Shown piece after piece: positions 27,047 to 38,105 of a stretch of 64,000 bases of DNA. The DNA is from Balanoglossus misakiensis (taxonomy: Eukaryota > Hemichordata), in assembly GCA_040954595.2 (NCBI GenBank), contig CM082583.2, positions 2,666,001-2,730,000 of the forward strand, written 5' to 3'. The position numbers were made by a program, and so were the translations under genes. The stretch's first letter is position 1. Each line of letters opens with the position of its first letter. Below the pieces are notes generated by a model. The model had not been told where the DNA came from, did not search any database, and saw only the letters and a list, made by a program, of their open reading frames with translations.

Positions 27047-27585
27047 ATTCCGGTGACAAGAAAAAGAAACATGAGGGAGGTGTTACTTTGAGACGCACTG
27101 GTACCAATACCATATCCAGGGCAAAGATTAAGACGGTGAAGTTAAGTGCAATGATCATTTTCGCATTCATTGCTTGCTGGACTCCATATGCTACAATTAC
27201 CATGGTGTTACATTTCAAAAAGAATGCCTGGAATTACATCAACACATTTGTACTAGATATACTATTCGTCTGCGCCCTGTCCAACGCATGCGTGGATCCC
27301 ATTGTATACGGCATCTTCACCATTAACTTCAGACGTGAGTTCAACCGTTGTTGTTGTTGCCTCAAAGGACAAGATACGGGAAGGACCGGCTATTCCAGCA
27401 ACGGCTCTCGTTGTCCCACGTCAAGAACCTTTACTACGTCATTCAGACCAACCACATGGCAAGGACGAGATGGGGTACGCATGACCGGTGCAAATGTATC
27501 AAACAAACCAAGCAGGACAACTAATCGCCACGTGATATACTACCCAGCCAATACCAGGGAAGAGAACGATTCATCGGATGTATGA
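27047..27585 (+). CDS. GnRH/corazonin-family GPCR, exon 3 (ICL3, TM6, TM7, C-tail)
   Basis: Last coding exon, residues 282-460, ending in TGA at 27583-27585, after an AAATGCAG acceptor. A basic third intracellular loop (KKKK, RRTG, ISRAKIKTVK) leads into TM6 with CWTPY (residues 325-329), the family hallmark. TM7 has ALSNACVDPIVYG, with Asp365 in DPxxY; together with Asp126 in TM2 this is the arrangement of non-mammalian GnRH-type receptors. Four consecutive cysteines (383-386) are likely palmitoylation sites, followed by a 74-residue Ser/Thr-rich cytoplasmic tail suited to desensitisation. The three-exon layout with introns after TM4 and in ICL3 matches the known vertebrate GNRHR gene structure. 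Confidence 0.93.
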
Positions 27586-28993
27586 AGTTCTTGCCAAAGT
27601 TCACTTCAACGAATGTTTGACGATACCCAATGAAAGGCAGAAATGATTAACTGAACTTGAATCTTCAACTCTTTTAGAGATTTGCTCTATGAACTGTAAA
27701 CAATTACTAGTATACGACAGCGTTTGTGGGGAGCAAATAGTTTCCCAACGCAAACGAAGTCAAAGCGTAGTTTACCGTCCAAAGTACCAAGACACTTGCT
27801 TTGATCAAAATTCACTTTAAGACGTGCCTACATCTCTTACTGGAATTATTCTGTAAGATCATGTGTTAAACGCCAAGTTATGTGCCGTGATTAAACCGAG
27901 CAAATTTAACAGTTCCTAAAATTGTGAAATGTTAAACTCCATTCAACTCTACTAATGTTGCGGCATCATTATTTCGGTCTTTGAACAAGCCGAGGATATT
28001 ATTATTTGTGACAGATTTTAACTTAGCGCAATTTTATCGATTCCGTTAATATGCCGAAGGTCGGATAGCGATAATCGTGTTAAAACACACCGCCCAGTTG
28101 AAGTGTACTTTAAGTGTGTTTCCTTCAAATGTCTACATTTTTCACAATGATGGTGTTCATTCTCACTGGATTTGTAATTACTGTAATTTACTTTCTCGAC
28201 ATGTATACTATGTTAATATAACTAGTCCATTTAGAAACTGTTGCAATCAACCCAATACTTATGTGGTGTAGGTATGTAAATGGTGGAAGTCATTGCCCAC
28301 TAACATTTCAGCATTTTAAACAGAAGTGGTTGGTATTTTATGAGTATGTATTTAGGAAAAAGATGTTTGAACACATATCCAGACAGTTTGGATAGAAATG
28401 GCGCGAATATGGTAATGCTGCAAGCGAAATAGTTTCAGAGACATATAGGCAAATTGGTGTATATCTTTACAAGTTTGAAGACCGCTAAGTTATTGCAAAA
28501 CGCATTTTTTCGACAGAGGTGCATGTTCGTCGATTATATTGTAAAATACATGTTATATTGCAATGACATTATATCTAAACGCTGTAAATTTGCCAGATTG
28601 TTTGGATTTTATATATACGCCTGTGCTGTTCGGAATGTCATCCGCCGAGGCTTTGCCAATTATCTCTACAAAATGGATTTGTGTTACAAAACTATTGATA
28701 GTCTTAATGCATTATTGACATTGCGCGCGCACGTATGTGTGTGAGTATGTCGATGGCGAGAACACCGTATTTCCAGATAAAGTTTTCAATTTCATGGTTC
28801 ACAAGTCTTAATATATTCAATATTTCCTTGATGGGATATCGTTGCAACGTTAGCACAAATATCACTTCACGGTAGTTTAAAAAGCATCAAGCTATTGATT
28901 GCAGTGGTGACTTATCGGTGATCATGAGTGATGTGTGTTTGCACTCACTATGGCGATTATTACCACTTTTTTCGTGTAGTTGGGTGATTGTTC
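27586..28993. other. Downstream flank of the GPCR gene
   Basis: Probably contains the 3'-untranslated region, but I could not place a convincing polyadenylation signal. No other gene seen. Confidence 0.5.
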
Positions 28994-29943
28994 TAAGGTA
29001 GTGGACTACCTACATGGACGATGCAGTGCATGGTTATCACATTCCATAGCCTTGCAAGTAGATTTTTGAGAAAACAGTGTTGCAATATTGTAATTTTCTT
29101 GAATGTTTCACAAAAAGGTGCCAAAAGAGGAGTGTACATTATCAGTCACAAAATTCACTGGTATTGATAAAGCTATAATATATTATATTATATTATATCA
29201 TGCTACCGTCCGCCATTCTGATTGGATGAGAGCTCAATCCAGCGATGCTAAAATACTTATATAGCACTGCTAAAACGGGCCCCTGAACCAGCATGCGGCA
29301 TCAAAATGTGCGGTTGAACCACAGTCACTTGTATTTAAACCAAATAAATAAAATAAAAATACCGTTGAATTAACGGACGTTTTGTTTTGGAAATGCTCTG
29401 TGGAAAAATTTGTCACTTTGCTACGCGCGATGCCCGTCTTGTCACATTTTGTCGCCTGCTTCATGTTTAATGCTCAATCCCAGCCGCTCGTGTTTACATT
29501 CATCGTCGCCATGTTGGCTCACGATCGTAATTTCTCTTTCTGACGCCGTTTCGGTAAGAAAATGACACTGATATGCCACAAAAACAATTGTTGATACAAT
29601 ATAATAGCAATGACGGCTCGTGCCATATGTCTCGAATTGTACCCAAATCGAGTGTATACCCGACTGAAGCGGGGGTTATTGCTTAAATAAATGATATAAA
29701 GAAAACGCCGTGTCACCATGCATGCTTTATGTTTTGATAGAGCTGTTCTGATATTTTCACCATAGTAAAAAACATAGCATTTAGGAGCGCGAGAAAAGTA
29801 CTGACTCAGAATTTTTCACAATATTTTACACCCACCAACTGAAAACGTAGGATGGGAACACATGTTTTCCCCTCATTTTGTTCAAATAATGTATAAATCA
29901 GCAACATAACAATGTTTTCAATTTGGAGTAGACCACTACCTTA
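28994..29943. mobile_element. 950-bp DNA-transposon-like element with inverted ends
   Basis: Left end TAAGGTAGTGGACTACCT (from 28994) and right end AGTAGACCACTACCTTA (to 29943) are inverted copies with an 11-bp perfect core. The TA at each edge is compatible with a TA-targeting (Tc1/mariner-like) element. There is no transposase reading frame, so it is non-autonomous. It encloses copy 2 of dispersed repeat family A. Confidence 0.65.
29198..29650 (+). repeat. Dispersed repeat family A, copy 2
   Basis: Matches 884-1330 over about 440 bp in the same orientation (GCTACCGTCCGCCATTCTGA..., GTGTTTACATTCATCGTCG, AAAATGACACTGATATGCCA). Preceded by a short TATAT-rich run. It lies inside the TIR-bounded element 28994-29943, so it is either part of that element or nested in it; copy 1 lacks those TIRs. 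Confidence 0.75.
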
Positions 29944-31084
29944 AATGACCTTATGTTAGCTCCACTGTCAACGACGCCGAGCTTATCAGAAAGGTGCATT
30001 GTCCGTTATCGTCCGTCCGTCTGTCAACAGCTTTGAACTTTGGTCTGCAGGTCATTGGGGAGGAGTCGGGGAAGGGGGGTTAAACTTGATCAAATTGTGA
30101 CATAGTAACACAATCAGCTTCTGCTTTAATATTTGGTGCGCATGTCCATTGGGGTAATCTAAGTTAGAGTTGTTCTATTATGACTGCAATATTGTATTTC
30201 GGGGGAAATATTTGCGGTTTTGGTCAAAACGCTTCTTCTCAGAATATGCTTCTTCGATTGCTTTGAAATTTCATTAACAAGGCCGGGCCTCAGGAGGCTC
30301 CAAGTCAAATTGTGATGAAATTTGAAATAAAGTATGGGGCAATGCTCTTTTAATTTTTGTAAAATAATCGCGAATCGTCTTCTAAGAATCCATGAGTCGA
30401 GTTGTTTTTAACTTTGGTGTGCAGGTCCCTTCGGTTGTTCTAAATTTGAAATATTGTTTTTTAGCGCAATTGTGCCATTTTGGTCAAAAATCTGATAACG
30501 CTGAACATGGCATTCGTTGATCATGAGCTTGTCGGGTCTCAGGAGAAGTGTATAATTTCTTCCGTCTGAAGCAGTTATCTGTTTTGTAGGCAAACCATCG
30601 CAGCGGATCTGTATCGGTTGCTAGTTGGCTTGTTGTTCTTCAGTCTTCAGTTGACAACTGAGATCCGGAGTGGGGCTTGGGAGGTTGGGTAATGTCCGAG
30701 GGCCTAACTGTCATTTGGTAACCGTTATTAGTCAGACATGTCGCAATGGCATTTAGGAGAGTGGTCATATTGACAATGTTTCACGGCGAATACGAGAAGC
30801 TTTGTTATGAGCCATTTCGTTACATTTTACAACTCACGTTTGTCTGATCTGATTACTCTGAGTACAGGTATGGTAAAAAAATAACTGACAGCACCATAAA
30901 TCAAATTATCGTTCAGTAGTCGTCTTTGTCCTTTGCCACGCGCAATCGATAATCCCTGCAGTATCTTAAAGGCCTTGCTCAACATTTGGTCAAATCTTTT
31001 TTTTCCCAATAAACAGTTACGTGCTAACACAAAGGCTTTCTTGTTTGCCTTCATTGTTCTGCCCTGGGATCGAGAAAATGGCCT
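29944..31084. repeat. Non-coding stretch with low-copy 'TTTTGGTCAAAA' repeats
   Basis: No gene. Between about 30005 and 30590 there are related blocks containing TTTGAACTTTGGTCTGCAGGTC/TTTAACTTTGGTGTGCAGGTC and TTTTGGTCAAAA..., the second recalling the tandem unit at 37321-37615. They look like old tandem-type repeats. Confidence 0.5.
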
Positions 31085-31438
31085 TTAAAGGGACAAAGTC
31101 TCTCTCTCGCTGCCCTTTTTCCATTAATTATGTTTGATACAAGACACCGTTTGTTATTCTACATGTGGATATATAGTGAATGAACGTTCAACCACACACA
31201 ACTTCCATCCCTCTTATAGACAGGAGAGTGAAAAAACTCGCCAAAATGAATAATCGTTCTTTACCATTTATTCATTTGGGGCGAGTTTTTACTCTCATAT
31301 CATACAAGTGGGATGGAAGTTTTGTGTGGTTGATCATTGATTCACTATATATCCACATTTACATTAACATAACCAGTGTCTTGTATCAAACATAATTAAT
31401 GAAAAAGGGGCAGCTGGAGAGAGACTTTGTCCCTTTAA
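31085..31438. mobile_element. Foldback MITE family C, TTAA-bounded, copy 1
   Basis: A 354-bp element running from TTAAAGGGACAAAG to CTTTGTCCCTTTAA. Its two halves are long inverted repeats (each about 150 bp; shared landmarks TGTTTGATACAAGACAC, GTTCAACCACACA and AACTCGCC/GGCGAGTT). The outermost TTAA is the target sequence expected for TTAA-specific (piggyBac-like) transposition. Other copies are at 54822-55199 (full), 53926-54044 (one arm) and about 56752-56803 (fragment). Confidence 0.85.
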
Positions 31439-31754
31439 GGAAAGTGGGGAAGTGAAACATTTGCAAGAAGATTTTATACTTCATACTCTAAACATTACCA
31501 AAATGAATAATCGTTCTTTACCATTTATTCATTTGGGGCGAGTTTTTACTCTCATATCATACAAGTGGGATGGAAGTTTTGTGTGGTTGATCATTGATTC
31601 ACTATATATCCACATTTACATTAACATAACCAGTGTCTTGTATCAAACATAATTAATGAAAAAGGGGCAGCTGGAGAGAGACTTTGTCCCTTTAAGGAAA
31701 GTGGGGAAGTGAAACATTTGCAAGAAGATTTTATACTTCATACTCTAAACATTA
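31241..31754 (+). repeat. Tandem duplication of a 257-bp unit
   Basis: 31241-31497 and 31498-31754 read as identical by eye, beginning CCAAAATGAATAATCG. The unit comprises the right half of the foldback MITE plus about 60 bp of its right flank, so the duplication happened after the MITE inserted. After the second copy the sequence diverges beyond CCA. Either a very recent tandem duplication or an assembly artefact. Confidence 0.9.
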
Positions 31755-32138
31755 CCATGGCGGTAACCCTTCGTATAGATATAATTGTTCCCCCCAACAC
31801 CATTAAGAAGATAAATCAATTTGAAAAAGTGTTTCCATATATATTTATTTGTCATGACTACTGTGAACGACATTTTCTGCCAATAATATCTTTATTATGT
31901 GCTTGCAGGATTGCAACGCGTGAAAATATTAAATTTGACAGAAAGAAACATTAAGAAGTCAATTGCCCATGACAGAATTTCATTTACTATTCGTATATCC
32001 ATAGGGCCATTTACTGGCAAAATGGTTTCTTTCTGATTTGATTCAAGGACGTTGTCCTGTGTTTTTGACTTTAAAAAAGTATATTCATACGGCGCGTTCC
32101 TCATTGATAGACAACGCAGCACGCGCCACATTACTAGT
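31755..32138. other. Non-coding spacer
   Basis: No gene or recognisable element seen between the tandem duplication and the next MITE. Confidence 0.6.
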
Positions 32139-32329
32139 TTAAAGATATACGGTCACCCATTGAAAATTAGCTATAGTTACCATGGCAAAATGAGATCTAG
32201 CCAATCACAGATTTTCAGTGGGTGGCACACGCAAAAAAAGAGCGCCACCATATGTTTTTAGAACGCTCAAATACGCTATTTCAGCCATATATGGGCGTAT
32301 GTAAATTGGAGGTGACTGTATACCTTTAA
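32139..32329. mobile_element. TTAA-bounded MITE, family D
   Basis: About 190 bp with inverted ends: TTAAAGATATACGGTCACC (32139) and GGTGACTGTATACCTTTAA (to 32329), differing at two of 19 positions. Interior has no coding potential. TTAA at both edges suits TTAA-targeting transposition. Confidence 0.7.
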
Positions 32330-33727
32330 CTGCCCTCCGTTGAACGTGATTCTATAACCAGGGGAGGACCTTGACGACTTCAATTATAACCTATTAAAGT
32401 ATACATGTTGTATTTGGTTTCATTTCTTTCTCTGTATTCTGCATTGAGAAAGACTGTCCAATTTGCGTGCTGTGATTAGGGAAGATTTGTTTGAAAAAAA
32501 ATTATCTGGGCCATTTTCGCACGCCAGTTGTCACCAGAGTAATGATTTACTCTTGAATATTATACATGTATTTTAACAATCCGTCTCTGTTAATAGTCAG
32601 TAGTAATGAAAACTTGCATTATGAACAATGTTCATCATGCTTATGAAAGTCGTTTGCTACCATAGAGATTTTAATAACTTTTATGTGTTTTACCTGACAA
32701 TCTAATGTTTAAATTTATCCTATGATATTATAATAGTTGTGTTAACATGAAATGTAATACCATTATTGGCACATCAGTGAAAACGATTTTGTTTTCTGTG
32801 TACACACTTATTAAACATGCACCATATATTCACAACCAGCAGTTAATGTTGTTTGTTAATTTGTTTGATTGTCTAGCAATGATCGCGATCAGTATAAAAC
32901 TCAAATCAGATTGAAATGAATACAATGCTGACAGGTTTCATTTATAACAATACCTTATATAAAGGAACATACGGACAGACAAAGACATCAGAGCAGACAG
33001 AGAATTGAAGGACAAAACGGTGAGGATGTAGAGAACGGGAGGTATTTAGTCTGGCAGAGACCCTGAGATTCCCTGAAATTCGCGCGCTTCCTTCAGATAA
33101 TTTGTTCAGTGTGGGAAGTGATTGCTTTAAGATTTTCTCAGTGAGAATGTGATGTCTACGCATGACTGCAGTACTGAAGATTGACAAATCTGACATTTGA
33201 TGAAATTTTCTAGAGATACAAATCTTACAGATGTACAGCTGTGCTTAGACTCAGAGACATTTGACAGTTTCTTGTCATTTAATTCCTGAAAAAGTGACCG
33301 TTACCGCTTACTGTGTACAGTTCTGCTAAGGTATCCGTACACTTAAACTGGACTATTTGCCGCGAGAGGGCGCTCTCGCGGGCTGACTCGTCAAAACCGC
33401 ATGCAGTGAACTTAGTTTTATGTAGTGTAGTTTAGAAAGAGTTGACTAGAAAAATACAAATACTACACTGCACAATTATCTAAATTCCCTCTGACCCAAA
33501 CAGACGAGACACTCTTTCAATACAAACGTGAATAAAGTTACACTCTATTCAAAATTTTAACATCAAATTCTTTAATTAATTCATTTAATAGAACTATTAG
33601 ATACTATGCATTTCTAGGTTTGGTTGTCAAATGTTTTTCCCCAAACTTATCTATTCTGTCAATACTACAAGGTCAAACATTAATCTCTGTTTGAAATCCC
33701 GAAGACTCAGCACTGGCCTCTCAACGT
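32330..33727. other. Non-coding stretch with a GC palindrome
   Basis: No gene seen. At 33360-33381 the sequence CCGCGAGAG-GGCG-CTCTCGCGG is a perfect 9-bp-arm palindrome, out of character with its AT-rich surroundings. Confidence 0.55.
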
Positions 33728-33749
33728 TTACAATGTTGTTTTACAGAAA

Positions 33750-34779
33750 ATACATAATTCTTGGTTACTGTTTTTATAAAACCATCTCCGAATCACTGCC
33801 ATTCCTGGGAATGAAAAGCTGAAATTCGCCTTGTATCTTCTGACGGCGTTCTCGGGATTTTGAAGTTTTGCGTGAAGTTGGTCATCAGTAGTAATTTCTT
33901 CTGCTGCATTCTCACCTGATGCGTGTTGTCTCCCATTCGATGGTTTGTTGTTTGCTGTTGGTTTGGTAGTAGCCACCCTACAACTGTCCATATCCTTATT
34001 CAATTTGCTTATCTTTGCGTTGACTTCTCTTACGCTTTTCCTTGTTTTTTATTTGTATGGCGCGAATGTCCACCCTTACTTTCTTGAATGTTTTTAAGAA
34101 ATCCTGGCATTGAGAAGTCACTTTCCTCCAGTTCATCAAGATTTTCTAAACGAGCAGTAACACTCTCCTTTAGTCCGGCGAATTCTTCGCAATATCGGTT
34201 TGTAGTTCGACCACTTTTTCCACGGTGTCAACAACCTCGGCCTGCAGTCTAACTAGTCGGTCATCGATAGATGTGATCTTTGCGATGACCTCGTGAGGGT
34301 AATTGATGATGTGAATGGATCCTATCGAACCAGAAAGCGACAAAACTGCGACAGCGAGTAACGATAGCAACAAAGAGTTCGACGATCATCTGGCACACGG
34401 CGAAAGCAGAGCCAATAAGTGGAAGGCTTGAAACAAAACATCCGATTCCTAACACGAGTTCCCTTCCTACCGGTACAGCTGCACCAGAATTCGGATTGTC
34501 TGGTAGAATTTCCCTTCCATAAATCAATTGTTTCAAGATCCAGATCGGTATGTATACAGGCATGAACACGAAGAAGACGGTCCACATAACAAAGGTGACA
34601 TAGGCATTCCAAGCATCTTTGAGGACGCCATGAACGTTCCGCCAAAATGCAACAATCGAAAAGTAATAGTGTTCACAAATTCTCAAAAATGTGCCGATGA
34701 CTGGTAAGACAGACAGTACACTGTATACGATACTTACACAGTGTGTCACCAGTGATATCATCAGAGTTGTTATTGCCAT
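33750..34779 (-). pseudogene. Frame-disrupted multi-pass membrane / coiled-coil protein gene
   Basis: An ATG at 34779 (context AAAATGG) opens about 155 residues with several hydrophobic segments (VYSVLSVLPVIGTF, FVMWTVFFVFMPVYIPIWIL, ELVLGIGCFVSSLPLIG, MIVELFVAIV). The frame then shifts near 34325; the next frame encodes a heptad-like segment (VIAKITSIDDRLVRLQAEVV...VEKVVELQTDI). It shifts again near 34187 (EEFAGLKESV...NLDELEES) and near a homopolymer A run at about 34095; a Lys/Arg-rich segment and a further acidic segment follow down to about 33750. I do not recognise the family. Either a pseudogene or a real gene hit by indel sequencing errors. Confidence 0.5.
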
Positions 34780-36654
34780 TTTGATTAGTTTTCAATCGTA
34801 GTGATACAAAATATATTGTTCGAATTGAAAGGTTAAAAGAATGCTGCTTGACATCGAACGCTCACGCGAGAGTTCAAGAGAGGTTTAGTTACGCGATCAG
34901 TACGCAGAATTCGCTGAACACTGCGTCTCACGTGACTTGGCAAAAAGACGCGTCACGAAGATAGGGTACCAGCCAACGTCAAGATAGTAAATATTATAAT
35001 ATGCTTGGTGTGAATCTAGCTCGCTGATTGGCTGGAGCCGGGGTTTATATTCTCGATTTTGTTGTATTTACTGTCCGTTTGTGGTAACATATCGTCCAGT
35101 TGAACAGGTGTTAAGCCTATGTGTCGCTTTGAAGCCATAGATGCGGGAGTTGACTGATCGTGGAGGAAGCCATTGAACGACAGTTTGGAACGCGCAGAAG
35201 TCGCGCGCAGAACACAAAACAACGCAGCGGGCAATATCAGCGCACGCGACAGGGCTTTATCAACTCTAGCCATGTTATATCACTTTTTTTTCTATATCAC
35301 GTGAGCGCGTCTCAGCCAATCACGAATATGGTATAATACGTGAGGTGTAATAAACGCAGATAAAGATCGTCCGCCATTTTGTAATGTGTTATAATTAGTT
35401 TTTTGACACTCCGGTAGTGGGCTAATGCGCATGTCTGTTGTAAAACTTACGTACATTTGTGTCAGTAGTTGTATTGATTTTAGCTTCACTTTCATCATAA
35501 ACTGTTGTTTTTTTAAAAATATGTATATTCGGGAAAAGTAAAAATGAATGTCAAGAAACGCGACAGATTGAATGTAGCCCGGAAGTTATAGAACGTTCAT
35601 TTATTAGCCAATCAAATTCTACAATTCTAAATAGGGCGGTGTGTGTGTTTACCTGCCTCTTTGGTGCAGGGGTCTTTGGTGTTTGTCACCGAGGCAGGGT
35701 ACCGGCCAATACGCAGAACGTCTTTATCACGTGATAACCATAAACTGCACGTGCGTACGTGTGTATACGCGTAATCATTTGCATGAAATGTAAAATATGC
35801 GCGACCGCCGTTATTGTCTTCTGAATAATACTGCCGAAACTTTGGTTTTTTAATAAATATCATTCAGAAGACAGGAACTGCGCTGCGGTCGAGCTTATTT
35901 TAAATGTTACACTTTGTTATGCGTCCGATGTGCTCCCACCTACCGCTGAAAACTTCGATAATTGTAGTTGGACTGACTATCCTATACCATTTGTATGTGT
36001 TAAACAACTTTTTCCGAAATTTGTTGATATTTTCTCTTAATTTGGGCGATCGATTTCTGAAAGTGCAATTGTGACGTCGCCAGCATCAATGTTATATGAA
36101 TAATGTCTGTCGTATGTGTCAAAACCAGCAATATCTGTTGTTTTCCAAACATTATTTCCGGTCTACGTTTTCAGCGGGCGCCTTGTCAAAGGCATTGGGA
36201 AACGTCACTAAAATATTTCCACGGCAGCCAAACAACTTATGACAAGGGTGGTGATCTTAGATGTAGATCTCAGACTACGCGTCAACTACATCTTTGTAGC
36301 ACAGGAGAACGTGTCATGGCGCATGTGAGAAATGATAGGAGATTTTTAAATTTGATTGCGTCCAGAAATTGTAATTTTAACGATGATAAACGACATTTTG
36401 TTTTATTTCCCTCTGTATAGGTATTTATTTCCCGAGACCTTGTCACCATGTACATCCCATCCAATGAATGTAATGTAATGTTTACTTTTTTCACCATAAC
36501 TTTGCATAGTGTCCCACGAGGACAAATATACATACAAATGCGATGTTCTAAAATGGTGTGGACCATGAAAATAGTTCTTCTGAGCTAATCCTAATTCATG
36601 GCCTATGAAATTGTTATAAACTACTGTGACAACGATACTGAAGAAAGAAAATAC
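34780..36654. other. Upstream region, CpG-richer, no firm gene
   Basis: Contains E-box-like TCACGTGA and CACGTGA sequences (about 34929, 35297, 35728) and an 85-codon minus-strand frame at 35016-35273 whose N-terminus is hydrophobic. It is unsupported by any family resemblance, so I do not call it a gene. The region could hold the promoter of the disrupted gene on its left. Confidence 0.35.
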
Positions 36655-37069
36655 TATTTAAAACAAAACTTAACAAACAAAAACAAAATATAAAAACAGG
36701 AAATAAAGAAAAGAAAAAAATATTACAACACTCAAAAATAAACTATATACAAAAATTAGAATCAATAAATATAGCACGGGTGACATCACTAAAACAAATA
36801 ATAAAGACAAGATCGGGGAGGGGCAATGAAGAAAGGATAACACTAGTTAATGATCTATGTGTAGCAGATAATGTCTTAAATTTGTTTTGAAGGAATGTAT
36901 TGCATGTGCTTGCTTGAGTGAGTGAGTGTGGGAGTGAGTGCCAGTGTTTTGTGAGACTATATTTAATTTGATTGTGTGATAGTCTGATTTCCTCCGTTGG
37001 ATAGGCGGGTCGGGTAGTGATGCAATGAGGGTTGGAGAAAAGTGTGAATGTTCTGTAGGTCATGGACAA
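36655..37069 (-). mobile_element. 3' fragment of a non-LTR retrotransposon
   Basis: The minus strand encodes a segment with RLSHNQIKYSLTKHWHSLPHSL followed by TFLQNKFKTL. This resembles the extreme C-terminus of LINE ORF2 proteins, where a 'lWNSLP' motif precedes 'F...K..L'. It is followed downstream (lower coordinates) by an A/T-rich tail. Nothing of the reverse transcriptase remains. Confidence 0.5.
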
Positions 37070-37139
37070 AAATGCAACTTACATATCTACATAGTTTGTG
37101 AATGCTAAGAATATCTAATTGACGGAAACAGTCTGCACC

Positions 37140-37207
37140 ATAGTCTCGGTTACCCAGACTCTCTTACTCTTTCTCTCGTCTTCAGAGGGCGCTGCGCGAG
37201 AAAGAGA
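37140..37207. repeat. Imperfect hairpin around an AGAGGGCGCT core
   Basis: CTCTTTCTCTCG and CGAGAAAGAGAG flank TCTTCAGAGGGCGCTGCG. The arms extend imperfectly to ACTCTC/GAGAGT. It resembles the GAGGGCGCT core of the palindrome at 33360; function unknown. Confidence 0.45.
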
Positions 37208-37320
37208 GTCCGGGATCACTGCAGGTTCAATTTTCCACGCAGGAAGCGTCTTTTACTAATCGAGCGGTGCACCCTGGATACAATAACAAATCGCAGGGAA
37301 TAGAGGAATGAATCGTGTTA

Positions 37321-37620
37321 TATGCAAATTAGATGTAAAAATAGCTTTTTGGGTCAAAAATCTTCTTCTCCATAACTACATGTACGATGGAGCTGAAATT
37401 TGGTAGGAATGTGTGTTATGGTGCCCCTACCTGATTTTGTTAATTTGGATATGATGGGGTCATAAATATGCAAATTAGATCTAAAAATAGAATTTTTGGT
37501 CAAAAATCTTCTTCTCCATAACTACTTGTACAATGGAGCTGAAATTTGGTAGGAATGTGTGTGTTATGGTGCCCCTACCTGATTTTGTTAATTGGAATTT
37601 TGATGGGGTCATGAATATGC
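37321..37620 (+). repeat. Tandem repeat of about 147 bp, two full units
   Basis: Units start at TATGCAAATTAGA (37321, 37467, third start 37616). Each contains GGTCAAAAATCTTCTTCTCC, ATGGAGCTGAAATTTGGTAG and GGTGCCCCTACCTGATTTTG. Each unit start includes ATGCAAAT, identical to the POU/octamer-binding consensus; whether this is functional is unknown. Confidence 0.85.
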
Positions 37621-37967
37621 AAATTAGAACCTTGGTGCTTCCTTTTGATGTTGTTCTTTAGGATTCAATTCTTTCTTTCTTTAGCACAATGAATCCGATG
37701 AACGTCATGCCATGTTGTGTAATGACAAACGGAATATTTAAAATAAACAAGTGACCTATCGGTCAAAAGAGCTCTGTAACCTGGGCAATGATATGAATAC
37801 CCTAGGTTTTAATTAATAACAATTGTATTCTATTGAACAAAACCAAACATAGACATCACAAGTATTTATCCAATTTCAACGAACTGCATACTGACTTCAT
37901 AAATATAAATGATCGCTAACAGCTATGAACTGGCAAGTGTTCTGTTATGGATGGCCATGTGTCTTGT

Positions 37968-38105
<138 letters not shown>

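Noticed and set aside
35016-35273. 85-codon minus-strand frame with a hydrophobic N-terminus resembling a signal peptide
   Set aside because: The rest of the frame has no recognisable domain and there is no splice or neighbour support.
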